A stretch of DNA of 54,443 nt from Tepidamorphaceae bacterium (lineage in GTDB: Bacteria > Pseudomonadota > Alphaproteobacteria > Rhizobiales > Tepidamorphaceae): positions 1-54,443 of the forward strand of contig JANQNT010000010.1 in assembly GCA_028279445.1 (NCBI GenBank), read 5' to 3'. Below, piece by piece: positions 17,086-25,251 of this stretch (positions within the stretch are counted from its first letter, which is position 1; each line of letters opens with the position of its first letter). The position numbers and the translations under genes were made by a program. A model generated the notes under the pieces. The model was given only the letters and a program-made list of their open reading frames with translations. It was not told where the DNA came from and did not search any database.

Positions 17086-17856
17086 ATGGCTGAGCCGGCG
17101 AATCTGGCGGAAGCCGCGGCCGAGGCGCTCTCGGCATTGCGGGCGAGGCGTCCGCGCGTACATGTGATCACCAATTCGGTGGCCCAGCCGCTCACCGCCA
17201 ACCTGCTGTTGGCGGTCGGCGCAACGCCGTCCATGACCGTCGCACCGGAAGAGGTGCCGGACTTCACCGCGCGCGCCGACGCGCTTGCCGTCAATCTCGG
17301 AACGCTCGACGCGATGCGGCGCAGCGCCATCCCCGCCGCCCTCGATGTCGCCACCGAGGAGGGCCGGCCCTGGGTGCTCGATCCGGTCTTTGTCGAGGCT
17401 TCGCCGCCACGGCTCGACTTCGCCCGCGACCTGCTGCAGCGCGAACCATGGGTGCTGCGCGGCAACCGTGACGAGATCGCGGTGCTGGCAGGCGCGCAGA
17501 CCTACCAGCCGGAGATCGCCGCCCGGGTGGCGCTGGAGGCGCTGACAACGGTTGCCGTCACCGGCGAGAACGATCTCGTCACCGATGGTTCCCGTCAGGC
17601 AAGCGTTGGCAACGGTCACCCGTTGCTGGCCGCGCTCAGCGGTTCGGGCTGCGCCGGCTCGGCGCTGACGGCGGCGTTTCTGGCGGTGACGGCGGACCGC
17701 TTTGTTGCTGCTGTCGCCGGTCTCGCGACAATCGGGCTGGCGGCAGAGAGTGCCGCGGTCGCCGCGCGCGGTCCGGGCAGTTTCGCCTGGCGCCTGATCG
17801 ACGCGATCCATGAGCTGTCGCCCGGCGAGATCGCCCGGCGCGCCCGGATCGATTGA
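17086..17856 (+). CDS. thiM: hydroxyethylthiazole kinase
   Basis: 256 residues from ATG 17086 with GGTGG 5 bases upstream; an in-frame GTG at 17077 is the alternative. It phosphorylates 4-methyl-5-(2-hydroxyethyl)thiazole, a thiamin salvage step. Family marks are VITNSVAQPLTANLLLAVGA near the N-terminus, WVLDPVF, VLRGNRDEIAVLAG and the anion-hole/catalytic motif SGSGCAGSALTA. First gene behind the TPP riboswitch; thiE begins 28 bases after its stop. Confidence 0.93.
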   Translation: MAEPANLAEAAAEALSALRARRPRVHVITNSVAQPLTANLLLAVGATPSMTVAPEEVPDFTARADALAVNLGTLDAMRRSAIPAALDVATEEGRPWVLDPVFVEASPPRLDFARDLLQREPWVLRGNRDEIAVLAGAQTYQPEIAARVALEALTTVAVTGENDLVTDGSRQASVGNGHPLLAALSGSGCAGSALTAAFLAVTADRFVAAVAGLATIGLAAESAAVAARGPGSFAWRLIDAIHELSPGEIARRARID

Positions 17857-17884
17857 ATTCATGCTGCAATCACAAGGGTCTCGG

Positions 17885-18592
17885 ATGACACCAGAATCCA
17901 TCGCGACACATCGTTCCTCACCGCGCGGGCGCTGCGACACCCGGCTCTATGCGCTGGTCGATCCGGATGTCTCCGGCGGGCGCGATATTGCCCAGCTTGC
18001 TCGTGCAGCCGCCGAGGGCGGAGCGACGCTGATCCAGCTTCGCGACAAGTCCGCCAACCGCCGCGAGATCACCGCGCGGGCCAATGCGGTGCGCGCCGCG
18101 CTAGAGGGAACCGGTGTGCCGTTCCTGATCAACGACGCTGTCGATGTGGCGCTGGCCGTTGGCGCGGATGGTGTGCATCTGGGGCAGGAGGACCTGCATC
18201 CGGCCGACGCGCGGCGGCTGCTGGGCGATGACGCGATCATCGGGCTGACCATCAAGTCGCGCGCGCATGTGGATGCGGCGCCGCTGGAGATTGTCGATTA
18301 CCTCGCCGTCGGCGGTGTCTTCACCACCTCCAGCAAGGTCAATCCGGACCCGCCCATCGGTGTCGACGGGCTGGCGGACCTGGTCGCTCGCATCCGGGGG
18401 CGCGGGTTTGCAGGCGAGGTTTGCGCCATCGCAGGAATCACACCTGAGCGCATCGACGACGTCATCGGCGCCGGCGCGGACGGCATCTGCGCGGTGTCGG
18501 CGATCAGCGCGGCGGATGCGCCGCAGCAGGCAGCCGCCCGGCTGCGCGAGGCGGTCGATGCGGCGTTGGCCGTGCGGGCGGGCACGTCATGA
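17885..18592 (+). CDS. thiE: thiamin-phosphate synthase
   Basis: 235 residues from ATG 17885 (AAGGG upstream); ATG 17861 is an alternative. A TIM barrel joins HMP-pyrophosphate and thiazole phosphate. Visible motifs are IQLRDK (pyrophosphate/metal), FLINDAVDVALAVGADGVHL, GQED and GGVFTTSSKVNPDPPIG, followed by AIAGITPERI and GADGICAVSAI, all normal for ThiE. Overlaps thiD by ATGA at 18589-18592. Confidence 0.93.
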   Translation: MTPESIATHRSSPRGRCDTRLYALVDPDVSGGRDIAQLARAAAEGGATLIQLRDKSANRREITARANAVRAALEGTGVPFLINDAVDVALAVGADGVHLGQEDLHPADARRLLGDDAIIGLTIKSRAHVDAAPLEIVDYLAVGGVFTTSSKVNPDPPIGVDGLADLVARIRGRGFAGEVCAIAGITPERIDDVIGAGADGICAVSAISAADAPQQAAARLREAVDAALAVRAGTS

Positions 18593-19401
18593 TCCCGATC
18601 GCGGTCACCGTGGCGGGGTCGGATTCCGGCGGTGGCGCCGGCATCCAGGCCGACCTGAAGACGTTCTCGGCGCTGGAGGTCTACGGGGCGTCCGTGATCG
18701 CGGCGCTGACGGCGCAGAACACGCGCGGCGTGACGGGTGTCTTCGACGTGGCGCCGGACTTCGTGCGGGCGCAGATCGATGCGGTCTATTCCGATCTCGA
18801 TGTCGCCGCCACCAAGATCGGCATGCTGAGCGACCCGGCGACCATCGGTGCGGTCGCCGAGGGGCTGACGGTGCATCGGGCGCGCAACGTGGTGCTCGAT
18901 CCGGTGATGGTGGCGGCCAGCGGCGATCGGCTGCTCAAGCAGGAGGCCGAAGATGTCATCCGCGACATGCTGCTGCCGCGCGCGGATCTGGTGACGCCGA
19001 ATTTGCATGAGGCCGCCGTGCTGACCGGCTCCCCGGTCGCGACGAGCCGCGAGGAGATGACGGCGCAGGCGCAAGCGCTGCGCGACCTCGGTGTGCGCGC
19101 CGTGCTGGTCAAGGGCGGGCACCTCGACGGAGAGGCGGCCGACGTGCTGGTCGGTGCGGCCGGTACGCGGGTCTTCACCGCCGAGCGCATCGAGACGCGC
19201 AACACGCACGGAACCGGCTGCACGCTGTCATCGGCGATTGCTGCCCGGCTGGCCCATGGCGACGGACTCGAAACCGCCGTTGATGCCGCCAAGGCCTATC
19301 TCACCGCTGCCCTGAAGGCGTCTGATTGCCTCACAATCGGCACCGGGCATGGGCCGGTGCACCATTTTCACGCCCAGTGGACAGGAGACAGAACAAGATG
19401 A
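18589..19401 (+). CDS. thiD: hydroxymethylpyrimidine/phosphomethylpyrimidine kinase
   Basis: 270 residues. The ribokinase-like fold has AGSDSGGGAGIQADLKTF at the N-terminus, LDPVMVAASGDRLL in the middle and the GTGCTLSSAIAA anion hole near the C-terminus. It phosphorylates HMP and HMP-P. The set thiM-thiE-thiD covers salvage of the two thiamin halves and their joining; thiC, thiG and thiO are not in the window. Coupled to thiE upstream and to the TRAP gene downstream by ATGA overlaps. Confidence 0.94.
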   Translation: MIPIAVTVAGSDSGGGAGIQADLKTFSALEVYGASVIAALTAQNTRGVTGVFDVAPDFVRAQIDAVYSDLDVAATKIGMLSDPATIGAVAEGLTVHRARNVVLDPVMVAASGDRLLKQEAEDVIRDMLLPRADLVTPNLHEAAVLTGSPVATSREEMTAQAQALRDLGVRAVLVKGGHLDGEAADVLVGAAGTRVFTAERIETRNTHGTGCTLSSAIAARLAHGDGLETAVDAAKAYLTAALKASDCLTIGTGHGPVHHFHAQWTGDRTR

Positions 19402-20495
19402 ACACCTCCCGTGACATGACCTCATCGAGCATCAGCCGCCGTGCGGCACTGGCCGGCGCATTGGCGGGATCGGCCGCGCTGGCGGCGCCGGCCGTGACCA
19501 AGGCCAGCGAGACCATCTCGTGGCGCATGGTGACGTCCTGGCCCAAGAACCTGCCCGGACCCGGCGTCACCGCCGAGCGTCTGGCGCAGCGCATCACCAA
19601 GGCCAGCGGCGGCCGGCTCACTGTCACGGTGTATGCCGCCGGCGACATCGTGCCGGGACTGGAAGTTTTCGATGCGGTGCAGGGCGGCACCGCGCAGATG
19701 GCGCACACGGCGAGTTTCTTCTGGCAGGGCAAGGTCCCGGCATCGGTGTTCTTCACCGCCATGCCGTTCGGGCTGACGGCCCCGGAGCACGCCGCATGGA
19801 TCATGCATGGCGGCGGTCAGGCGCTGTGGGACGAACTCTACGCGCCGTTCGGCATCCGCGCTTACATGGCGGGCAATACCGGAATGCAGATGGGCGGCTG
19901 GTTCCGCAAGGAAATCAACGGCCTGGAGGACATCAAGGGGCTCAAGATACGCATGCCGGGACTTGGCGGCGAGGTGCTGCGCAGGCTGGGTGCTGCACCG
20001 GTCGCGCTGCCGCCGGCGGAGATCTTCCCGGCGTTGCAGAGCGGGCTGGTCGACGCCACCGAGTTCCTCGGCCCGTGGTCGGATCGCGCGCAAGGCTTCT
20101 ACCGGATCGCGCCCTACTACTATGCGCCGGGCTTCCACGAGCCCAACGGCACCGGCGAGTGCCTGATCGCGCGCGATGCCTTCGACGCCTTGCCTGCCGA
20201 CCTGCAGCAGATCGTTGAACAGGCCTGTGCGGCGGAAAACGCCTTCGCGCTGGCTGAATCCGACTGGATGAACGGCGCGGCGCTCGATGCGCTCGTCGCC
20301 GAGGAGGGCGTGCAGTTGCGGGCCTACCCCGAGGATGTGATCGAAGCGGCGCGCGAGACGGCGGAGCTGGTGATGGATGACGCGGCCGCAGACGATGCGA
20401 TGTTCGCCAGGATTCTCGACTCGTACCGCGCTGCACGCAGCCGCCTTGCGGCCTGGACCAGGGCGGGCACCCAGCCCTATCTGGCGGCCCGATAG
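19398..20495 (+). CDS. TRAP transporter solute-binding protein (DctP/TakP family)
   Basis: 365 residues. The N-terminus SSISRRAALAGALAGSAAL carries a twin-arginine (Tat) type signal. The mature protein begins ISWRMVTSWPKNLPGPG, as in the TakP-like branch that binds 2-oxoacids as dimers. The central NGLEDIKGLKIRMPGLGG and FPALQSGLVDATEFLGPW segments are typical. Its ATG overlaps the thiD stop (ATGA, 19398-19401) after CAGGAGA, so it is translated from the riboswitch-controlled message. No DctQ/DctM membrane subunits are in the window. The ligand is unknown; the context suggests a thiamin-related compound, but that is inference. Confidence 0.87.
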   Translation: MNTSRDMTSSSISRRAALAGALAGSAALAAPAVTKASETISWRMVTSWPKNLPGPGVTAERLAQRITKASGGRLTVTVYAAGDIVPGLEVFDAVQGGTAQMAHTASFFWQGKVPASVFFTAMPFGLTAPEHAAWIMHGGGQALWDELYAPFGIRAYMAGNTGMQMGGWFRKEINGLEDIKGLKIRMPGLGGEVLRRLGAAPVALPPAEIFPALQSGLVDATEFLGPWSDRAQGFYRIAPYYYAPGFHEPNGTGECLIARDAFDALPADLQQIVEQACAAENAFALAESDWMNGAALDALVAEEGVQLRAYPEDVIEAARETAELVMDDAAADDAMFARILDSYRAARSRLAAWTRAGTQPYLAAR

Positions 20496-20516
20496 GCTGC
20501 GGAGGGTGGGTCTGAG

Positions 20517-21623
20517 CTAGGACTTGGCTGTCCCGACCTCGGCGTCGGTGTCTTCGTCGTCATCGACTTCGTCGTCGCTGTCGTCGGCCGACTCATCGTC
20601 GGCATCATCCCCGGCCTCGTCGAGGTCCGCCTCTTCGGTGGTCTCGTCTTCCTCGGTGTCCAGCCAGTCATCGTCGTCGGCCGAGGTGTCATCGGTATCG
20701 CCGGCTCCGGCCCACTCCGCTGCGGCCTCTTCCATCTCCGCCATGGCCGCGGCGGTCGCGGCGGCGAGCTTGGTGTCGTGGCGATGGGCGACCACATGCT
20801 GGCGCTGCTCGCCGAGCCCCTCGATGCCGAGCATCATCTCGTCATCGGGTTTGAGGAATATCTGCGGTTTGTGCCCGATGCCGACGCCGGGCGGCGTGCC
20901 GGTGATGATGATGTCGCCGGGCATCAGCGCCATGAAGCGGCTGACATAGCTGACCAGATGGACCACGGGGAAGATCATCTTCGACGTGTTGCCGGTCTGC
21001 ATGCGCTCGCCGTTGACGTCGAGATAGAGGTCCAGGTTCTGCACGTCGCCGATTTCGTCCTTGGTGACGAGCCAGGGGCCCACGGGGCCGAAGCTCGGGG
21101 CGCTCTTGCCCTTCACCCACTGCCCGGTTGATTCGACCTGGTAGGCGCGCTCGGAGACATCGTTGCAGATGCAGTAGCCGGCGACGTAGTCCATCGCCGT
21201 GCCTTCGGGAACATTGTCGCACGGCGTGCCGATGACGATGCCGAGTTCCACCTCCCAGTCGGTCTTCTCCGAGCCTGGCGGCAGAACCACATCGTCATAA
21301 GGGCCGCTGATCGAGGTCGGCGCCTTGTTGAAGATGATGGGCTCGTCGGGGATGGTCTGGTTGGTCTCCGCTGCGTGGTCGGAATAGTTGAGGCCGATGG
21401 CGACGAAGTTGTACGGCATCGCGATGCACGGTCCGATGCGTGCGTCCTCCTGCGCGCGGGGCAGGTCCTCCGGCTTGATTCGCGCGATTCGCTCAAGCCC
21501 TTCCTTGCGCAGTGCCGAGCCTGTTATGTCGGGGACGACATGTGACAGATCGCGGATCGTGTTGTCGCTCGCAACGATACCGGGACGCTCAAAGCCTTTG
21601 GGCCCGAAACGGACGAGTTTCAT
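20517..21623 (-). CDS. fumarylacetoacetate hydrolase-family protein with acidic C-terminal tail
   Basis: 368 residues from ATG 21623 (GGGAGA upstream). The FAH catalytic domain spans about 68-270: YNFVAIGLNYSDHA, the metal-binding EVELGIVIG and DIIITGTPPGVGIG. Family members are cytoplasmic metal-dependent C-C hydrolases, decarboxylases or isomerases acting on acylpyruvates and related 2-oxo compounds. Odd point: family proteins usually end near residue 280, whereas here an Ala-rich helix (about 285-305) and a run with some 34 Asp/Glu in 54 residues (309-362) follow. Divergent from the BtuF-like gene; converges with the TRAP gene. Confidence 0.87.
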   Translation of the reverse strand: MKLVRFGPKGFERPGIVASDNTIRDLSHVVPDITGSALRKEGLERIARIKPEDLPRAQEDARIGPCIAMPYNFVAIGLNYSDHAAETNQTIPDEPIIFNKAPTSISGPYDDVVLPPGSEKTDWEVELGIVIGTPCDNVPEGTAMDYVAGYCICNDVSERAYQVESTGQWVKGKSAPSFGPVGPWLVTKDEIGDVQNLDLYLDVNGERMQTGNTSKMIFPVVHLVSYVSRFMALMPGDIIITGTPPGVGIGHKPQIFLKPDDEMMLGIEGLGEQRQHVVAHRHDTKLAAATAAAMAEMEEAAAEWAGAGDTDDTSADDDDWLDTEEDETTEEADLDEAGDDADDESADDSDDEVDDDEDTDAEVGTAKS

Positions 21624-21687
21624 GGAGATTTCTCCCGATTGGCCGGCACGTTGCGGGCGAGCGTTCAACCGGCTGGGGAATGCTCGT

Positions 21688-22572
21688 ATGGCTTCGGCGG
21701 CGGACTATGCGCAATCGCAGCGCCGGCGGCAAGCCAAACGGTCCATCGCCGCCATCGTCGCGGCGTTTGCCATTGCCGGCCTGACGGATGCTTCGCTCGC
21801 CAGAGCCGACGAGCGGCCGCAACGCATCGTCTCGGTGAACCTGTGCGCCGACCAATTGCTGCTGGCACTGGCCGATCCGCAGCAGATCGCGGCGATCAGT
21901 TGGAACGCGGTGCGGCCGGTGATGTCGTTTTATGCCGACAAGGCGGCGGCGTTTCGCACCACGCGCGGGGAAGGGGAAGAGGTCGTCGCGCTCGAACCCG
22001 ATCTGGTGGTGGCCGGGCGGTTTGCCGGCGGGCCGGCAAAGGTCGCCATGCGTCGCGCCGGTCTGCGGGTGCACGACCTGGACACCCCGACCACACCGCT
22101 GGAGGCTGCCGACCAGCTTGAGAAGTTCGGCGCGCTGATCGGTCAACGCGAACGCGGTGCCGCGGCCGCCGCGACGCTGCGTGAGCAGATCGCCACCGCA
22201 GCGGCGGAAGCGCCAGCCAAACCGCTCAGGGCGTTCTACCTGCAGCGGCGGGGGGTGGTCTTAGGTCGCGGCACCATGATCGACGCGCTGATGCGCATCG
22301 CCGGGTTGGAGAACGCCATCAAGACACACGGCTACGCGCAGGTCGGCCTGGAGCGGCTGGCGACCATTCAGGCCGATCTGCTGATCGTTGACGGGCAGGG
22401 CCAGCGCGCCGACGGAGATGCCACCGACTGGGGCGCCAGCCTACTGACCCATCCGCTGATCGCCGCCCGCTTTCCCCCCGAAAAGCGTATCCACGTACCC
22501 GTGGCGGAGATCGTCTGTGCCGGTCCGGCGCTTGCCAGCGCATTGCAAAGGCTGACGGCGGCCGCACGTTGA
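21688..22572 (+). CDS. BtuF-like ABC transporter substrate-binding protein
   Basis: 294 residues from ATG 21688. A basic n-region (QRRRQAKR) and hydrophobic segment (about 19-36) form an export signal ending near ARA-DE. Then RIVSVNLCADQLLLALADPQ is typical of class III binding proteins for cobalamin, haem or siderophores. No permease or ATPase of such a transporter is adjacent and there is no cobalamin riboswitch in the 64-base gap to the divergent FAH gene, so the ligand is open. Confidence 0.82.
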   Translation: MASAADYAQSQRRRQAKRSIAAIVAAFAIAGLTDASLARADERPQRIVSVNLCADQLLLALADPQQIAAISWNAVRPVMSFYADKAAAFRTTRGEGEEVVALEPDLVVAGRFAGGPAKVAMRRAGLRVHDLDTPTTPLEAADQLEKFGALIGQRERGAAAAATLREQIATAAAEAPAKPLRAFYLQRRGVVLGRGTMIDALMRIAGLENAIKTHGYAQVGLERLATIQADLLIVDGQGQRADGDATDWGASLLTHPLIAARFPPEKRIHVPVAEIVCAGPALASALQRLTAAAR

Positions 22573-22718
22573 GCCTGTGCCATCGTCGCAACAGCTTGTC
22601 GGAAATGTTCGTTGCTGCAGCGCAGCGTAAATCGGCCTGCTGTGCAGGCATCCACAGCATTCAATGCCGTTCGAAACGCAATTTCTCCGTTTGTGTCGTC
22701 AATTGAGGTGTATCCGGC

Positions 22719-22734
22719 GCGAGTCATCACTCGC
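22719..22734. promoter_or_regulatory. perfect inverted repeat, possible operator of the FadL gene
   Basis: GCGAGT and ACTCGC are separated by CATC. The dyad lies about 200 bases upstream of the porin ATG and about 75-90 bases upstream of the candidate promoter. Assignment to a regulator is not possible from sequence alone. Confidence 0.35.
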
Positions 22735-22805
22735 GTCATCAGTTTTTGCGCCGCACAACAATGCAGTTCCCGAATTGTGCATCCAGCATTCAACGCAATC
22801 GATGA

Positions 22806-22832
22806 TTGAGTCGACTGTGACGCTTCTATAGA
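22806..22832 (+). promoter_or_regulatory. candidate sigma-70-type promoter of the FadL gene
   Basis: TTGAGT at 22806-22811 and TATAGA at 22827-22832, 90 bases before the ATG at 22922. The spacing of 15 is short; shifting the -35 one or two bases upstream gives 16-17 with a weaker hexamer. Confidence 0.35.
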
Positions 22833-22921
22833 AATTCTGTAACGGGATGAATCGCGGCGCGAACACCGGGCGCCCTGACCCAGAAAGAACCGGGTTCGTG
22901 TGCTGAGAAGGGGGTAGCGCG

Positions 22922-24244
22922 ATGAGCGATCACACACTCTCCAGAGGCATCAACATTGCACTGGCAGCCTCGACCGCCTTGGTTGGGGCCGCAACGCTGT
23001 CCAGCGAGGCGCTCGCGGGGTCTTTCGCGATCCGTGAACAAAGCGCCTACAGTCAGGGCGCCAGTTTCGCCGGCAGCGCGACCTGCGGCAGTTCGATCCA
23101 GGCGATGTTCTGGAACCCCGCCGCGGTCACCTGCAACGATGCCAAGGCAATTGCCGAGAACAGCCTGTCGTTCATCTTCCTGAACACCGACGTCGATGCG
23201 ACCGGTGGCACGCAAACCGCCACCAAGGCCGATCCCGGCGACATCGGCGAGATCGGCATCGTGCCATCGGGTTCGTTTTCCTATGCCTTCAACGATCGCA
23301 TCTATCTCGGCGTGACCAACAACGGGCCGTTCGGCCTGGCGCTGGAGACACCCACGCTGCACAACGGCGACACCTATTTTCTCAAGGGCGAGATCTTCTC
23401 GCTGAACGTCACTCCGACCGTCGGCTACAAGGTCAACGACTTTCTGTCGGTAGGTGCAGGGCTGCAGATTCAGCACTTCGATCTGATGGAGTTTTCGCGC
23501 CGCGCCGCACTTGGCGCGAACAACGCCGTCATCACCAGGTTGTCGGGCGACGACATCGCCATCGGCTTCACGCTCGGCGCGACCCTGACGCCTGGCCCGA
23601 ACACCGAGATCGGCATCGGTTTCCGCTCAACGATCGCGCATACGCTCGAAGGGGCCTTCGATACCAATACGGGCACGAACATCCCGATCCGGGCCGATCT
23701 CGATACGCCGGAAGTCGTCACGCTCAGCCTGCGCCAGCGCATCAACGACACCTTCACGCTGCTGGGAACGGTGGAGTGGACCAACTGGAGCCGGCTGCAG
23801 GATGTTCTCGTCATCAACCAGTTAACGGGCGCCCAGCTTGCCCTGGCGACCGGGCCGGTGTCCTTCCCGTTCAACTACGATGACGGCTGGTTCTTCGCGC
23901 TCGGCGGCGAATACCGGTATAACGATCAGTGGACCTTCCGCGGCGGCGTGGCATGGGAACTCTCGCCCATCGCCGACGATTCCCGCTCGCTCAGTCTGCC
24001 GGACGACGACCGGCTCTGGCTGTCGCTTGGCGCGACCTACATGAAGGACGAGAAGTGGACCTTCAACGCCGCCTATACCTTCATCACGTCGTTTGACACG
24101 ACCATCGACCTGTCGCCCGGCAATCCCTGGTTCAACCCGGCTCAGGGCACGTTCCAGGCCGATGTGGACGCCAATGTCCACATTCTGACGGTGGGGCTAA
24201 AGCGCACCTTCGGCGGCGGGCCGATCTATGCGGTGACGAAGTAA
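22922..24244 (+). CDS. FadL/OmpP1-family outer-membrane porin
   Basis: 440 residues, ATG 22922 after GAAGGGGG. A signal peptide (about 1-32) leads into GSFAIREQSAYSQGASFAG and AMFWNPAAV, the FadL N-terminal hatch with its NPA motif; a long run of alternating beta strands ends in a beta strand (HILTVGLKRTF) and a short tail, as expected for a 14-stranded barrel. A Cys pair brackets the NPA segment (CGSSIQAMFWNPAAVTC) and may form a disulfide. FadL proteins admit long-chain fatty acids or other hydrophobic compounds. Confidence 0.9.
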   Translation: MSDHTLSRGINIALAASTALVGAATLSSEALAGSFAIREQSAYSQGASFAGSATCGSSIQAMFWNPAAVTCNDAKAIAENSLSFIFLNTDVDATGGTQTATKADPGDIGEIGIVPSGSFSYAFNDRIYLGVTNNGPFGLALETPTLHNGDTYFLKGEIFSLNVTPTVGYKVNDFLSVGAGLQIQHFDLMEFSRRAALGANNAVITRLSGDDIAIGFTLGATLTPGPNTEIGIGFRSTIAHTLEGAFDTNTGTNIPIRADLDTPEVVTLSLRQRINDTFTLLGTVEWTNWSRLQDVLVINQLTGAQLALATGPVSFPFNYDDGWFFALGGEYRYNDQWTFRGGVAWELSPIADDSRSLSLPDDDRLWLSLGATYMKDEKWTFNAAYTFITSFDTTIDLSPGNPWFNPAQGTFQADVDANVHILTVGLKRTFGGGPIYAVTK

Positions 24245-24266
24245 GTCATCGCATCGCCACGGCGGC

Positions 24267-25046
24267 TCACCAGCAGCCGTGATACATGCCGCCGTCGATC
24301 AGCAGGTTCTGTCCGGTGATGTAGCCGGCATGCGCCGAGCACAGGAAGGCGCAGGCCTTGCCGAATTCCTCCGGCTCGCCAAAGCGTCTGGCGGGAACCG
24401 AGTCGCGGCGTTGTTGCTCGACCGCCTCCGGCGTGGTGCCCTCCAGTTTCGCCGTCGGTGCGAATCCGGAGCGCAACCGGTCTGTGTCGAACATGCCTGG
24501 CAGCAACTGGTTGATGGTGACATTGCGGGCCAGGTACTTCGGCCCGACGCCGGCCAGGAATGCCGTCAGTCCGGCGCGCGCCCCCGACGACAGGTCAAGC
24601 CCGGTGATCGGCACCTTCACCGAAGCCGAGGTGATGTTGACGATGCGCCCGAAGCCGCGTTCGGCCATCGGTTCGATCACCTTCTGGATCAGCTCGATCG
24701 GCGTGACCATGTTCTGGACCACGCCCGACAGCATGGCGTCGCGGCCCAGTTCGCGGAAATCCTTGCGCGGCGGCCCGCCATTGTTGTTGACGAGGATATC
24801 CACGTCGCCAAGCGCGGCGATCATCGCCTGCTGAACCGCGCCGTCGCTGACATCGCCTGGAACGGGAATCACTGTAGCGCCGGTCGCATCGGCGATATCC
24901 TTCGCCGTCGCGGCCAGGCGCGCCTCGTCGAGGCCGTTGATGACGACGCGGCAACCGGCCCGCGCAAGCTCCATCGCGCAGGCGCGTCCCAATCCCCTGC
25001 TGGACGCGCACACGATCACGCCGCGCCCCTCAATCCCCAAATCCAT
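24267..25046 (-). CDS. SDR-family oxidoreductase with altered catalytic residues
   Basis: 259 residues. The Rossmann fold has the cofactor motif ASSRGLGRA (14-22) and VNNNGGPP (87-94). Ser140 in VNITSAS fits the catalytic serine, but the Tyr and Lys expected at +13 and +17 are Ser153 and Arg157 (LSSGARAGLTAF). A subgroup of SDRs annotated as 3-oxoacyl reductases shares this pattern. Activity by the standard mechanism is doubtful; it may use another base or be a binding protein. It ends 22 bases from the convergent FadL gene. Confidence 0.85.
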   Translation of the reverse strand: MDLGIEGRGVIVCASSRGLGRACAMELARAGCRVVINGLDEARLAATAKDIADATGATVIPVPGDVSDGAVQQAMIAALGDVDILVNNNGGPPRKDFRELGRDAMLSGVVQNMVTPIELIQKVIEPMAERGFGRIVNITSASVKVPITGLDLSSGARAGLTAFLAGVGPKYLARNVTINQLLPGMFDTDRLRSGFAPTAKLEGTTPEAVEQQRRDSVPARRFGEPEEFGKACAFLCSAHAGYITGQNLLIDGGMYHGCW

Positions 25047-25109
25047 GGCCGTCTCCTGTGTGTTCCAAACGCGCTGCGGCGTTTACCCCAATTGCGCCGC
25101 CTTCCTGCG

Positions 25110-25127
25110 CTGTCATAAATGTGCAAC
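25110..25127 (+). promoter_or_regulatory. PHO-box-like site upstream of plcP
   Basis: CTGTCATAAATGTGCAAC: the first half is a perfect CTGTCAT, the four-base spacer AAAT is normal, and the second half GTGCAAC keeps only three of the seven consensus bases. It lies 125 bases before the plcP start. PhoB control is expected of plcP-agt operons in rhizobia and marine bacteria, which raises the weight of this imperfect site. Confidence 0.45.
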
Positions 25128-25251
25128 CGGAATCTAGGTAGGGCTTCGTGCAGATGAGGCATGTCAAGCGATCCAGCGCGGTCAAACGCGTAGCCCTTTA
25201 GGGTCCGGACTCAATTGGGTACGGTCCCTAATCTTGGACACGAGGTGCATC

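Larger units (their letters stand above)
22573..22921. other. 349-base intergenic region before the FadL gene
   Basis: No convincing gene. Base composition drops well below the flanks from about 22610 to 22850. It holds a perfect inverted repeat GCGAGT-CATC-ACTCGC (22719-22734), which includes a GANTC site, and a promoter-like pair: TTGAGT (22806-22811) and TATAGA (22827-22832), with a 15-base spacer that is shorter than ideal. Open frames on the minus strand here lack coding character. Confidence 0.5.

Noticed and set aside
21624-21687. Cobalamin riboswitch before the BtuF-like gene
   Set aside because: The 64-base gap is too short and holds no B12-box-like sequence.
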